A stretch of 25,863 nt of DNA from Coriobacteriia bacterium (GCA_029858605.1 JAOUET010000004.1:1-25863); one strand, 5' to 3'. Positions 7,685-14,953 are shown, counted from the stretch's first letter. Translations and numbers: made by a program. The notes: generated by a model from the sequence alone, not told the origin.

Positions 7685-8866
7685 CTAGTCAGCTGAGACC
7701 CACGCGCCGTTCTCAATCTTGTATCGCACGATTGTCGCAAGCCCCGCGGAACCGCCCATAGCCTCGAACTCACCGTTCGCGTCGAACCCGAAGGTTCCGA
7801 TCACGCCGTTTACCTCGACGTCGCTCAGGTTCTTGAGGATGTCGGCCGGATCGGCAGACTCGCCCTTCTTGATGGCCTCTACGATCGCGACAAGCGCGTC
7901 GTGGTTGGTCTCGGCATAGGGGCCCGGTTCCTTGTCGGTGGCCTCCATGTAGGCTGTCTTGAAGTCCTCCCAGCCGGCCATGGAGTCCTGCGGGATGCCG
8001 CCGATAGTGGCCAGGACGCCCTCGACGTTGGCTGCACCGCCGGCTTCATCTGCGATCTCATCGGACTTGATGCCGTCGCCGCCCATGAACTGGACATCGG
8101 CCATGCCCGCCTCGCGGCACTGCTTGTAGAGCAGGCCGGCCTCACGGTGGTAGCCGGTGAACATCACGGCATCGGGGGCAAAGGCCTGGATCTTTGCGAC
8201 TTGAGCGGAAAAGTCCGTGTCGCCCTCCTGGCCAGCCTCGCGGAGAACCTCGACGCCTGCATCGGTCAGATGACCCTCGACGACGTCGGCAAGACCGACT
8301 GCGTAGTCACCACGGTCGTCCATGATGGCGACCTTCTCGAAGCCAAGCTCGACACACCAGTCGGCAAGTGCCTTGCCCTGGATGTTGTCGCCGACACAGG
8401 TGCGGAAGAAGTTCTCGCGCGGAACGAGGTCGGCTCGTGTGGCCGAACCGGAGATCATAGGGATCCCGGCCTCAGCGTAGATGGGCTGAGCGGAGTTCGT
8501 GTTGCCGGAAGTCAGCGCGCCGATCACGGCGACGACGCCCTCGTCGATCAGCTGCTGGGCGACGATCGGGGACTCAGCCGGCTCACCCTTGTCGTCCTTG
8601 ATGACAAGCTCTATCTCGTACTTCTTGTCTCCGGCTTCGAAGCCGGTCAAGTCGTCCCCGGCGAGCTTGATGCCTTCCTGTGCTGCGAAACCATAGTCGG
8701 CCAAGCCTCCGGTGAGCGATGTGTGAACGCCGACCTTGATCGTCTCGGTCGTCTTCTCGCCATCGCCGTCACCGTCGGTGGTGCAGCCAATCAGCGACGA
8801 AACGGCCGCAATCATGGCCGTTGCGAGCAGTACAGCGAGGATTGTGCGCAAACGCGTATTCGTCAT
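7685..8866 (-). CDS. livK: Branched-chain amino-acid-type ABC transporter substrate-binding lipoprotein
   Basis: A 393-residue extracytoplasmic receptor of the LivJ/LivK type (Peripla_BP_6 fold). It starts with a lipoprotein signal: a hydrophobic stretch, then lipobox LIGC near residue 28, then an acidic Gly/Asp linker. Recognisable family segments include IKVGVHTSLTGGLADYG, GVVAVIGALTSGNTNSAQPI, FFRTCVGDNIQGKALADW, and FSAQVAKIQAFAPDAVMFTGY. The ATG at 8866 has AAGGGGGCGG upstream. A GTG/ATG seven codons earlier is possible but not preferred. It captures substrate outside the membrane for the LivHMGF complex. True substrate specificity is not readable from sequence. Confidence 0.95.
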   Translation of the reverse strand: MTNTRLRTILAVLLATAMIAAVSSLIGCTTDGDGDGEKTTETIKVGVHTSLTGGLADYGFAAQEGIKLAGDDLTGFEAGDKKYEIELVIKDDKGEPAESPIVAQQLIDEGVVAVIGALTSGNTNSAQPIYAEAGIPMISGSATRADLVPRENFFRTCVGDNIQGKALADWCVELGFEKVAIMDDRGDYAVGLADVVEGHLTDAGVEVLREAGQEGDTDFSAQVAKIQAFAPDAVMFTGYHREAGLLYKQCREAGMADVQFMGGDGIKSDEIADEAGGAANVEGVLATIGGIPQDSMAGWEDFKTAYMEATDKEPGPYAETNHDALVAIVEAIKKGESADPADILKNLSDVEVNGVIGTFGFDANGEFEAMGGSAGLATIVRYKIENGAWVSAD

Positions 8867-9092
8867 GCGCTGTCCGCCCCCTTTCATGCCATTCGATACT
8901 GGACTTGACGGTTGATTGTACCAGTGTAGAGCCCATTAGTAACGCCCGCTCGACATGCTCCTTCCTCATCCGTTCGGGAATCCGCACCCTGGTAGCGTTG
9001 CGCGACCTGTTTGCGTGAGCTGGCCGGACGTTTGCAGCAGGGCAAGGCAGGGCGTATAGATATGAGACACGCCGGCAAACCACTATGCGACG

Positions 9093-10115
9093 GTGTCGGG
9101 AATGGTTGCGCGAATCATCGACTTCTCGAAACGACGCCCCGTGATCGCTGCTCTGGCCTTCCTGGGTGTCTGTGCCGCTGTCTGGCTGTCAGTTTCGGAG
9201 GCCTACACTTGGGTCGTGTGGAACCGTCTGATCGCGGAGACGCAGACGATCTGCGATGCGCCGCGCTCCGGACGAGATATCGACGCCACCTGGTCGTTCC
9301 CGTTCAAGGACACCACGTGCACCGTCGAAGTGACGATCGATGCGGGCGAACTCGAACTGGCAAGCCGAATCGACGCGGGTAGGGCTTTCCGCACGCCCAT
9401 CTACCCGCGTGCGCGCCACCTGCCGCACTTCGTGTCGAGCCAGGCCGAGAGCCGGTTCATCCGGGATCTCGCCGACGAGTTCCGTCGCATAGCCGAAGAG
9501 ATGAGCCTGGACGAGGACGAGCACCTCGAACTCATCGTATGCGCCGTGCAGGCGATACCGTACGGCGAAACAGAGGGAGATGTGTTGCTGCCCATCGAAG
9601 TCGTCGCGAACGGAAGAGGCATGTGCAGCGAAAAGAGCGTCTTGCTGGCGGCGCTTCTTGTCCGTGAGGGATACGGCACCGCAATGTGGGCCCTGCCCAC
9701 CCAGAAGCACGTTGCCGTGGGCGTCCGGAGCGATTGGGTGCGGTTCGACGACAGCGAGTACGCGTACATCGAAACCACGCGCCCCGCGTTTATCGGCCAC
9801 GTCTCGTCCGAGATGAAGGCGCGCGGTCCGATTGCCCGGCACCCGGTACTCATGCGCGTCAGCGAAGGCAAGGTCTACACCGCAGGGGAGCAGATCGACT
9901 ACATCCTCGAGCGGTTGACCCGTCGGCCGTCTCTGGGAGACAGAGGCAGGCGCGCGTTTCCCCAGTACAGGACCTACGACGCCTACTACTCTCTGAAGGC
10001 TGTCGAAAACGACGTCACGCTGGAGCTGGCCCGGTTCGCCATGCAGAACACACATGATCGCGCGCGCGTGTACCGAACGCTCGTCTCCTCGGACGCGCTG
10101 TCGATCGCGTACTGA
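9093..10115 (+). CDS. Membrane-anchored transglutaminase-like (cysteine protease fold) protein
   Basis: Up to 340 residues. One membrane segment near the N-terminus (about 16-43) is followed by an outside domain. The core (about 145-230) matches the transglutaminase-like fold: a helix start GRGMCSEKSVLLAALL with candidate nucleophile Cys178, then QKHVAVGV with His206, then a strand YIETTRP where Glu227 sits at the usual Asp position. So it is possibly a peptidase, or a protein crosslinking or cleaving enzyme acting on envelope proteins. Start uncertain: GTG 9093 or ATG 9102, neither with a strong ribosome site. It is divergent from the binding-protein gene across about 225 bases and is followed 102 bases later by a lipoprotein gene on the same strand. 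Confidence 0.72.
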   Translation: MSGMVARIIDFSKRRPVIAALAFLGVCAAVWLSVSEAYTWVVWNRLIAETQTICDAPRSGRDIDATWSFPFKDTTCTVEVTIDAGELELASRIDAGRAFRTPIYPRARHLPHFVSSQAESRFIRDLADEFRRIAEEMSLDEDEHLELIVCAVQAIPYGETEGDVLLPIEVVANGRGMCSEKSVLLAALLVREGYGTAMWALPTQKHVAVGVRSDWVRFDDSEYAYIETTRPAFIGHVSSEMKARGPIARHPVLMRVSEGKVYTAGEQIDYILERLTRRPSLGDRGRRAFPQYRTYDAYYSLKAVENDVTLELARFAMQNTHDRARVYRTLVSSDALSIAY

Positions 10116-10179
10116 GCGCGAGTTCGTGTCGGAAGCGTTGCTGCTCGGCTAGAATCTTGGAGACCGACACAAACGGAGC

Positions 10180-10199
10180 GGCGAACCCGTCGGTTCGCC
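10180..10199 (+). promoter_or_regulatory. Leader hairpin before the Tudor-like lipoprotein gene
   Basis: A perfect 8-bp stem, GGCGAACC (10180-10187) with GGTTCGCC (10192-10199) and a 4-base loop. It ends 6 bases before the AAGGAG ribosome site of the gene at 10218. There is no T tract, so it is not a good intrinsic terminator. It could stabilise or modulate translation of the lipoprotein mRNA. Confidence 0.4.
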
Positions 10200-10217
10200 C
10201 CATTCAAGGAGAAGCTC

Positions 10218-10697
10218 ATGTCGCGCACGCGAGTTCTTGGAATCCTGCTGATAGCAGCGCTTCTGTTGAGCGGCCTCGGTCTTGTCGGCTGCCTTTCGGA
10301 GATGAAGATCGGTGGATACGACACGTCTGACTCTGACGAGGATGACAAGGATGCGGGGGATTCAGGGGATGCAGCAGCCTTCGCCGTCGGGGAGTCAGTT
10401 GCCGCGCTATGGGATGACGGCAACTTCTACCTGGCGAACGTCACTGACGTCGATGACCGAGAAGTCGTTGTCAGGTACGCCGACGACGGCTCGTCCAAGA
10501 CGGTGCCGGTGACAGACGTTCGCGAGATCCCGAACAAGGTGTGGAGGGTCGGCGACAGGGTCCTGGCCGTGTGGTACATGGGGCGATTCTACCCGGGTGA
10601 GGTCATCGCGGTCGATGGGGACACGCACACGATCGCCTGGGACGACGGCAGCGAACCGTCGGAGGTCGAGTCGGGGAAGATCATCGCGGAGGAGTAG
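10218..10697 (+). CDS. Lipoprotein with two Tudor/SH3-like repeats
   Basis: A 159-residue secreted lipoprotein: signal helix 5-24, lipobox LVGC with Cys25, then an acidic Asp/Ser/Gly linker (about 34-53). Two similar units of about 45 residues follow. Unit 1 (about 55-103) has VGESVAALWDDGNFYLANV and a YADDGSS turn. Unit 2 (about 107-156) has VGDRVLAVWYMGRFYPGEV and an AWDDGSE turn. The pattern V-G-x-x-V-x-A-x-W-x-x-G-x-F/Y-Y with a later W/Y-x-D-D-G-S is that of Tudor/Agenet-like barrels, which bind peptides or modified residues. Good AAGGAG ribosome site 6-7 bases before the ATG. The ligand is unknown. Its stop is 1 base from the stop of the convergent small gene. Confidence 0.8.
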   Translation: MSRTRVLGILLIAALLLSGLGLVGCLSEMKIGGYDTSDSDEDDKDAGDSGDAAAFAVGESVAALWDDGNFYLANVTDVDDREVVVRYADDGSSKTVPVTDVREIPNKVWRVGDRVLAVWYMGRFYPGEVIAVDGDTHTIAWDDGSEPSEVESGKIIAEE

Positions 10698-10698
10698 C

Positions 10699-10959
10699 TC
10701 AGCCTTTCAGCATTGCCAGGGCCAGCGCCAATCCCGTGCCAGTCACCACTAGGCCCCCGAAGACGTAGTAGCCACCCGAGCCCCACTGGTCTCCCTTGGG
10801 GTTCTTGATGCCGAAGTAGATGGCCCAGATACCCGAGATGATGAACAGTCCAGGGCAGATGTAGTCGCCCACAGCCCTCTCCATCCCTTCAGGGGGAGCG
10901 TTTGCCGATACGATGCTGCTGAGATTGTCGCACTCCTGCAGTTCCTTGTCCCTGCTCAC
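10699..10959 (-). CDS. Small two-helix membrane protein of unknown function
   Basis: An 86-residue reading from GTG 10959. The N-terminal 25 residues are polar. Two hydrophobic segments follow (about 33-51, ICPGLFIISGIWAIYFGI, and about 63-84, YYVFGGLVVTGTGLALALAM), separated by a short polar turn. I do not recognise the family. An alternative ATG at 10884 would give a 61-residue protein that keeps both helices. Neither start has a strong ribosome site. The 5' end overlaps the probable promoter of the divergent tRNA-Leu gene, and the stop is convergent with the lipoprotein gene. Confidence 0.6.
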   Translation of the reverse strand: MSRDKELQECDNLSSIVSANAPPEGMERAVGDYICPGLFIISGIWAIYFGIKNPKGDQWGSGGYYVFGGLVVTGTGLALALAMLKG

Positions 10960-10974
10960 AGCGCGTGCTAACCT
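10946..10974 (+). promoter_or_regulatory. Probable tRNA-Leu promoter
   Basis: TTGTCC (10946-10951), a 17-base spacer and TAACCT (10969-10974), with transcription expected to start near 10981, 11 bases before the mature tRNA. Spacing is ideal, but the hexamers match consensus only partly. Confidence 0.4.
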
Positions 10975-10991
10975 ATCGCTCGCACCGAAAC

Positions 10992-11078
10992 GCGGGTGTG
11001 GCGGAATGGCAGACGCGCATGGTTCAGGTCCATGTGGGCTTTAAGCCCGTGAAGGTTCAACTCCTTTCACCCGCACCA
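10992..11078 (+). tRNA. tRNA-Leu (anticodon CAG)
   Basis: An 87-base tRNA with the long variable arm expected for leucine. The acceptor stem is GCGGGTG (10992-10998) with CACCCGC (11068-11074), then discriminator A and an encoded CCA (11076-11078). The anticodon stem is CATGG/CCATG around loop TTCAGGT, with anticodon CAG at 11025-11027, reading CUG. The T arm is GAAGG/CCTTT with loop TTCAACT. All stems pair with only one G-U. Confidence 0.96.
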
Positions 11079-11089
11079 CCGAGAACGAA

Positions 11090-11113
11090 AAGGGCTCCCT
11101 GGCGGGAGCCCTT
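11090..11113. terminator. Hairpin terminator between tRNA-Leu and the FKBP gene
   Basis: A perfect 10-bp stem, AAGGGCTCCC (11090-11099) with GGGAGCCCTT (11104-11113) and a 4-base loop. On the minus strand it is followed by a TTTT run, so it should end the FKBP transcript. On the plus strand it lies 11 bases after the tRNA and could also end that transcript, with a weaker T tract. Confidence 0.8.
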
Positions 11114-11157
11114 GCTCTTCGTCGGCAAAGCGCGTATCGCCAGCGATGTCTAGCGGC

Positions 11158-11586
11158 CTATCCCTCGACGATCTCAACTAGCTCGAGGTCGAACGTGAGG
11201 TCTTCGCCGGCGAGCGGGTGGTTGAAGTCCAGTGTGACGTTCTCCTCGGCCACGTCCACGACGGTCGCGGACATGCGGTTGCCGTCCGGCGCCCGCAGCT
11301 CGACCATCCAGCCGACCTGTGGCTCGTCGCCCTCGAAGGCCGAGCGAGGAATCTCCTCGACCGCCTCTTCGAAGCGCTGGCCGTATGCTTGACTGGCAGG
11401 AATCGTGACGGTCGCCGATCCACCGACCTCGAGTTCGGCGATCGCGTTGTCGAATCCAGGTATGACTTCGCCGGTGCCGAGCGTGAACTCGAGCGGGTCG
11501 CGACCCGCACTGGTGTCGAACTCGGAGCCGTCTGCGAGCGTGCCGCGGTAGTGTACGCGGACCACGTCGCCGTCCTTCGGCTTCAT
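11158..11586 (-). CDS. FKBP-type peptidyl-prolyl cis-trans isomerase, SlyD-like
   Basis: A 142-residue cytosolic prolyl isomerase/chaperone. The FKBP half is clear: VRVHYRGTLADGSEFDTS, PLEFTLGTGEVIPGFDNAI, and a C-terminal HPLAGEDLTFDLELVEI. The middle (about 68-120: AYGQRFEEAVEEIPRSAF and WMVELRAPDGNRMSATVVDV) is the insert-in-flap chaperone domain typical of SlyD. There is no His/Cys-rich metal-binding tail as in E. coli SlyD. I chose the ATG at 11586 with GGAGG about 6 bases upstream over a 15-residue longer reading. It is a single gene ending in the hairpin at 11090-11113. Confidence 0.93.
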   Translation of the reverse strand: MKPKDGDVVRVHYRGTLADGSEFDTSAGRDPLEFTLGTGEVIPGFDNAIAELEVGGSATVTIPASQAYGQRFEEAVEEIPRSAFEGDEPQVGWMVELRAPDGNRMSATVVDVAEENVTLDFNHPLAGEDLTFDLELVEIVEG

Positions 11587-11690
11587 GTGATGCCTCCTCT
11601 GGGAGCGGGCGATAGCGAAACGTCCACCCACTCTACAGCATTCGGGGACGTGGCGTGGCGAGCCTCGGTTCTGGTGGCAGGAGCGGCGCG

Positions 11691-12140
11691 CTAGGGCTGT
11701 TGCCCGGGCGGCTGCTGTGTCGTGCCGGGCTGCTGGGCTGGTTGGGTGGTGGCCTGCTGAGCCGTCTGGGTAGTCGTCTGTTGCTGCGCTGCGTCGCCCT
11801 GTGACGGCTGCTGTGCGGCACCCTTCTGGGCTATGACTACCGCAGTGCCGTAGGCGAGCAGCTCAGCTGCACCCTGGATGACCGCCGAGGTCGTGAAGCG
11901 CATGCCGACGATGCCGTTGGCGCCCATCTGCTGCGCGTGGAGAATCATGCGATCGAGCGACTGCTCGCGTGATTCGGCGAGCATCTTCGTGTACTCGGTT
12001 ATCTCGCCACCCACGATGTTGCGCAGACCGGCGACGAAATCCTGGCCGACGTGCTTGGCACGGATCGTGTTTCCTCGGCAGACGCCAAGAGTGCGCACCA
12101 CGTCGTATTCCTCGAACTTGTCCTGCGTCGTGATCAGCAT
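11691..12140 (-). CDS. YbjQ (UPF0145/DUF74) family protein with Gln-rich tail
   Basis: A 149-residue protein. Residues 1-108 match the YbjQ/UPF0145 family of small oligomeric proteins of unknown function, with the landmarks VRTLGVCRGNTIRAKHVGQD, RNIVGGEITEYTKMLAESRE, MGANGIVGMRF and LLAYGTAVVI. The last 40 or so residues are a low-complexity tail of Gln, Pro, Thr and Ala that the family normally lacks. The ATG at 12140 has GGGAG 8 bases upstream. It begins 13 bases downstream of a 49-codon membrane-peptide gene, so the two are probably one operon. Confidence 0.87.
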   Translation of the reverse strand: MLITTQDKFEEYDVVRTLGVCRGNTIRAKHVGQDFVAGLRNIVGGEITEYTKMLAESREQSLDRMILHAQQMGANGIVGMRFTTSAVIQGAAELLAYGTAVVIAQKGAAQQPSQGDAAQQQTTTQTAQQATTQPAQQPGTTQQPPGQQP

Positions 12141-12153
12141 AAAGAGCACTCCC

Positions 12154-12303
12154 TCACTGTCGGACGTTCTTCTCGTAGTAGGAGTCCTCTTTGTTGTTCA
12201 CCCGGTCGAGCAGGACCTTGATGAACACGCCGAGGACGATGAGCGCGCCAAAGGCGTACAGGCACAAGGGCCCGATGCCGCAGATTGCGAAGATACCTTC
12301 CAT
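12154..12303 (-). CDS. 49-residue single-pass membrane peptide
   Basis: Reading from ATG 12303, preceded by a good GGAGG site with 6-base spacing, I get a 49-residue product: MEGIFAICGIGPLCLYAFGA up to residue 20, a hydrophobic stretch to about 32, then a charged tail ending SYYEKNVRQ. Two Cys lie in the first 15 residues. I do not recognise a family. It precedes the YbjQ-family gene by 13 bases on the same strand, which suggests a membrane partner for that protein. Ribosome site, hydrophobicity pattern and operon position support a real gene despite its size. Confidence 0.72.
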   Translation of the reverse strand: MEGIFAICGIGPLCLYAFGALIVLGVFIKVLLDRVNNKEDSYYEKNVRQ

Positions 12304-12320
12304 CCCGGACCTCCGGTCGC

Positions 12321-12326
12321 ATCATA
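12321..12326 (-). promoter_or_regulatory. Possible -10 element for the peptide/YbjQ operon
   Basis: On the minus strand the sequence reads TATGAT (5 of 6 to consensus) about 18 bases before the start codon at 12303. No convincing -35 hexamer is seen 17 bases further upstream. Confidence 0.3.
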
Positions 12327-12383
12327 CCCTGTCTGCGTCCCGGACGGCCGAGGGGCGCAGGGCGGGCCGGCTCACCGTTCCTG

Positions 12384-13688
12384 CTAGGGGTTGGCCGTCC
12401 TGTGCCTCCGGCGCCGGAAGCCGAGCTTCATGGTCAGAATGCGGTCCGTTGAGAAGATGCGCGCCGCGATCACGACGAGCGCGAGGAGCCACAGGACCTG
12501 GTATGCGGCTCCCAGGACGACGCGCATCTGGTTGCCGAGGAACAGATTGGGTGCAGCTGTGAACGCATGAGTGAACGGAATCGCCATCACGAACGCCCGA
12601 AGCGCCGGCGCAGTGCTCTCGATGTCGATGAGCATCGAGAGGAAGTACGGAATCAGCGTGAGGATGATGAGCGGCGTGATCAACGCCTGGACCGACTTCA
12701 CGCTTTCGGCGAAGCCACCGATTATCACCGCCATAGCGAGGGCGATCAGAATCGAAAGGAAGAGCGTCGTGCCAAGCATCATCCAGTCGACAGTTTCGAG
12801 TCCGAGTCCCAGGGCCGAGGCCACGTCGACCGTGCCGCTCGAAGTCTCGAAGAGCGTATCCGTACCGCCCGTGAGGCCCTTGAAGTAGTAGCCGAGTCCT
12901 ATGAGGTACGCCGCGGCCGAGAGCAGCGCGACGAGTCCGGCGGCGACCATCTTCGCCATCACCAGCGATCTGCGGGTTATCGGTGATGCGAGCAGAGTCT
13001 CGAGTGTCTTGTTCTCCTTCTCGGAAGCGATAGTGGTGGCAATCATCTGGGACGCGAAGACGATCACGATGAAGAGGATGATAGGTATGAACAGGGTCTG
13101 CTGCTCTATCAGACCGTAGACAGCGTCGAGCGGCACGGGGGCTTCCATGGTCCCGACCGCCACGTGCTCGGTGAACTCAACGGGGTGTTTGACGGCGTCG
13201 GGATCGGTTCCCGGCATTCCTTCGGCGATCAACTGGCTGGATATGCTGCTGCTGACTGCCGAGAGCACGCTCTTGAGCATCTCGGTCTGACCCAGCGACA
13301 TGAGCGAGAACGAACGCACTACGGCGTATGTCTGCAAGTCGGCTGGCCGACCGGCATCAACCTGCGCTTCGAAACCCTCCGGGATGTACAGGCCTATCGA
13401 CAGGTTGCGCGCCCGGAGCTCTTCGGTCATAGATTCGGGCGCCGTGCCGCCGAGGTCTACTGCAGCGAAACCCGCGTTGTCCAGGGCCCGCTCGATCGAT
13501 TTCGACGTATCGGTTTCGTCAAGATCTACGACTCCGATGGACTGGGTCGACCTTGTCTTCTCCTCCTCTTGGCTGAGAATACTGCCGAGGAACGCGAACA
13601 TGAGGACTGCAACGAGGAACGGCACCAGCATCTGTGGGGTGAGCAGCTCGCGGAGTTCCTTCTTGAGAAGAACCAGGAAGCGCCTCAT
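12384..13688 (-). CDS. ABC-2 type transporter permease (NatB-like)
   Basis: A 434-residue membrane protein: cytosolic start MRRFLVLLKKELRELLTPQ, first membrane helix (about 20-38), a large external domain (about 40-195), then five further helices from about 198 to 405. The motif ASEKENKTLETLLASPI (after the second helix) is typical of ABC-2 exporters of the NatB/YhaP kind. The external domain contains an insert with ETDTSKSIERALDNAGFAAV, common in this group. Its ATG overlaps the stop of the ATPase gene (ATGA), so the two form one exporter. The exported substrate (sodium, lipid, drug or peptide) cannot be told from sequence. Confidence 0.9.
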   Translation of the reverse strand: MRRFLVLLKKELRELLTPQMLVPFLVAVLMFAFLGSILSQEEEKTRSTQSIGVVDLDETDTSKSIERALDNAGFAAVDLGGTAPESMTEELRARNLSIGLYIPEGFEAQVDAGRPADLQTYAVVRSFSLMSLGQTEMLKSVLSAVSSSISSQLIAEGMPGTDPDAVKHPVEFTEHVAVGTMEAPVPLDAVYGLIEQQTLFIPIILFIVIVFASQMIATTIASEKENKTLETLLASPITRRSLVMAKMVAAGLVALLSAAAYLIGLGYYFKGLTGGTDTLFETSSGTVDVASALGLGLETVDWMMLGTTLFLSILIALAMAVIIGGFAESVKSVQALITPLIILTLIPYFLSMLIDIESTAPALRAFVMAIPFTHAFTAAPNLFLGNQMRVVLGAAYQVLWLLALVVIAARIFSTDRILTMKLGFRRRRHRTANP

Positions 13689-14410
13689 GACGCCACCGCC
13701 GCGAAGACATCCTCGAGCGTGTCGGCACCGTGTTTGAGCTTGAGCTCCGCAGGGGAACCGGTGTCGACGATCCGGCCCTCGTGTATCAGCGCTACCCGGT
13801 CTGAGACGTATTCGATCTCCAGCATGTTGTGGCTCGAGAGGAGGACCGCTGCGCCTCCCTTGGCATACCGCTTCACGATGTCGCGGACCTCGAGCGCGTT
13901 GAGCACGTCGAGTCCGGACGTCGGCTCGTCGAGGATTGCCAGGCGAGGCTCAGTCATTATCGTTCGGGCGAGCAGCAGCTTGCGGGCCATGCCCTTCGAA
14001 TACGAACCGGACTTGTCACCGAGCCGTTCGTCGAGGCCGGCGATCACCCGACCGCGCTCGAGTGCTGCGCTGCGCTTCTCGGGATCGGCATAGAAGAGGT
14101 TTGCGACAAACTTCAGGTAGGTCTCGCCCGTCATGCTCTTGTAGGTGCCCGCCTCTTCGGGAAGGTAGGAGATGATCTCTCGAACGCGGTCGGGTTCCTT
14201 CAAGGCGTCGATGCCTTCGACGCTCACGCTGCCGGCAGACGCCCTCAAGATCGTCGCGACCACCCTCAGCGCCGTTGTCTTGCCGGCACCGTTGGGTCCG
14301 ATCAGTGCGAAGACCTCGCCTTCGGCAACCTCGAAATCGATACCCTTCAAGGCCTCGATCTGACCGTATGCCTTGGTGAGACCGCGCACTTCGAGCACAG
14401 CTTGCGGCAT
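13685..14410 (-). CDS. ABC-2 exporter ATP-binding protein (NatA-like)
   Basis: A 241-residue ATPase: Walker A GPNGAGKTT (38-46), signature segment YSKGMARKLLLARTIM (SKGM in place of SGGQ, common in this group), Walker B LAILDEPTSGLD, and switch His in LLSSHNMLE. Closest in style to NatA/CcmA/YhaQ ATPases that drive ABC-2 permeases. The ATG at 14410 is preceded by a G-rich ribosome site. It is followed with a 4-base overlap by its permease. It is divergent from the Cys-rich gene across about 90 bases. Confidence 0.93.
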   Translation of the reverse strand: MPQAVLEVRGLTKAYGQIEALKGIDFEVAEGEVFALIGPNGAGKTTALRVVATILRASAGSVSVEGIDALKEPDRVREIISYLPEEAGTYKSMTGETYLKFVANLFYADPEKRSAALERGRVIAGLDERLGDKSGSYSKGMARKLLLARTIMTEPRLAILDEPTSGLDVLNALEVRDIVKRYAKGGAAVLLSSHNMLEIEYVSDRVALIHEGRIVDTGSPAELKLKHGADTLEDVFAAVAS

Positions 14411-14498
14411 GAGTACGCCCCCCTCGGAATGCAGTATGAGCTAGATTCTATACGACGTGACCTGGAGTGTCGCGTGCTACCATGGGCGCGGTGCAGAC

Positions 14499-14711
14499 AT
14501 GGATATCTACTCTCCCATCAGAGGCAAATGTACGTGGTGGCGCGAGATCCCGAGCGAAGAGGACGCGCACGACTTGCGCGTCAAGGCTCCGGACAAGCGC
14601 GTCAACTGCTCGTGCTTCGTAGAGGGGGAGTACTGGATTCACCGTAGTGCCGATGTGCCGAGCGACTGCCCGAACGCGCGCAGTTGTCGGTACTACATCA
14701 AGCACTACTAG
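14499..14711 (+). CDS. Small Cys-rich protein of unknown function
   Basis: A 70-residue protein from ATG 14499 (an 84-residue reading starts at 14457). It has five Cys in the pattern GKC (Cys10), NCSC, PSDC, and ARSC. It has several Trp/Tyr and ends RYYIKHY. The spacing suggests a metal-binding or disulfide-held fold, but I know no matching family. It has no membrane segment or signal peptide. No strong ribosome site precedes either start. It stands alone on the plus strand upstream of the candidate RNA at 14716. I consider it real because of its ordered composition and lack of an overlapping gene. Confidence 0.6.
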   Translation: MDIYSPIRGKCTWWREIPSEEDAHDLRVKAPDKRVNCSCFVEGEYWIHRSADVPSDCPNARSCRYYIKHY

Positions 14712-14715
14712 GCAT

Positions 14716-14946
14716 GCGACGCTGGTCGAGCAGGGCACGACGGACCGCCCCGGCGCGCATCGCGCGGACCCCAGTCTGCTGTCCAGCGCTCATCCTCAGG
14801 TACTCGACTGCCGATGATTCCAGGTAGGGACCACTGCGAATACGCAATCACAGCTGGTCCTCAGCGCCGATTCATCGGCTGCTTGCGGGCGCTGGAAAGA
14901 TACAGCAAGCGTCGACGGAGGCCCGCCGGTGCCCCCCGGCGGGTTT
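14716..14946 (+). ncRNA. Candidate structured non-coding RNA with its own terminator
   Basis: There is no good reading frame here, yet the plus strand folds into nested stems. The outer closing stem is CGACGC (14716-14721) with GCGTCG (14910-14915). Next come TGCTGT (14777-14782) with ACAGCA (14902-14907) and CCAGCGC (14783-14789) with GCGCTGG (14889-14895), leaving a one-sided AAAGAT bulge. After a large internal loop come GCCGATGA (14810-14817) with TCATCGGC (14872-14879), then GGACCA (14828-14833) with TGGTCC (14855-14860), and an apical hairpin TGCG-AATA-CGCA (14835-14846). A hairpin with TTT ends it. The rod with an open bubble and a length near 200 resembles 6S RNA in outline, but I see no sequence identity that proves it. 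Strand is chosen by the T tract. Confidence 0.5.
14922..14946 (+). terminator. Intrinsic terminator of the candidate RNA
   Basis: CCCGCCGG (14922-14929) pairs with CCGGCGGG (14936-14943) around a 6-base C-rich loop, followed by TTT on the plus strand. It lies 8 bases from the larC stop and could also slow transcripts arriving from larC, though no T run follows on that strand. Confidence 0.6.
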
Positions 14947-14953
14947 CTCCGTG

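Noticed and set aside
8867..9092. Possible promoters in the gap between the binding-protein gene and the transglutaminase-like gene
   Set aside because: TTGACG near 8911 and TACAAT on the other strand are present, but neither has a matching partner hexamer at proper spacing, so no promoter is called.
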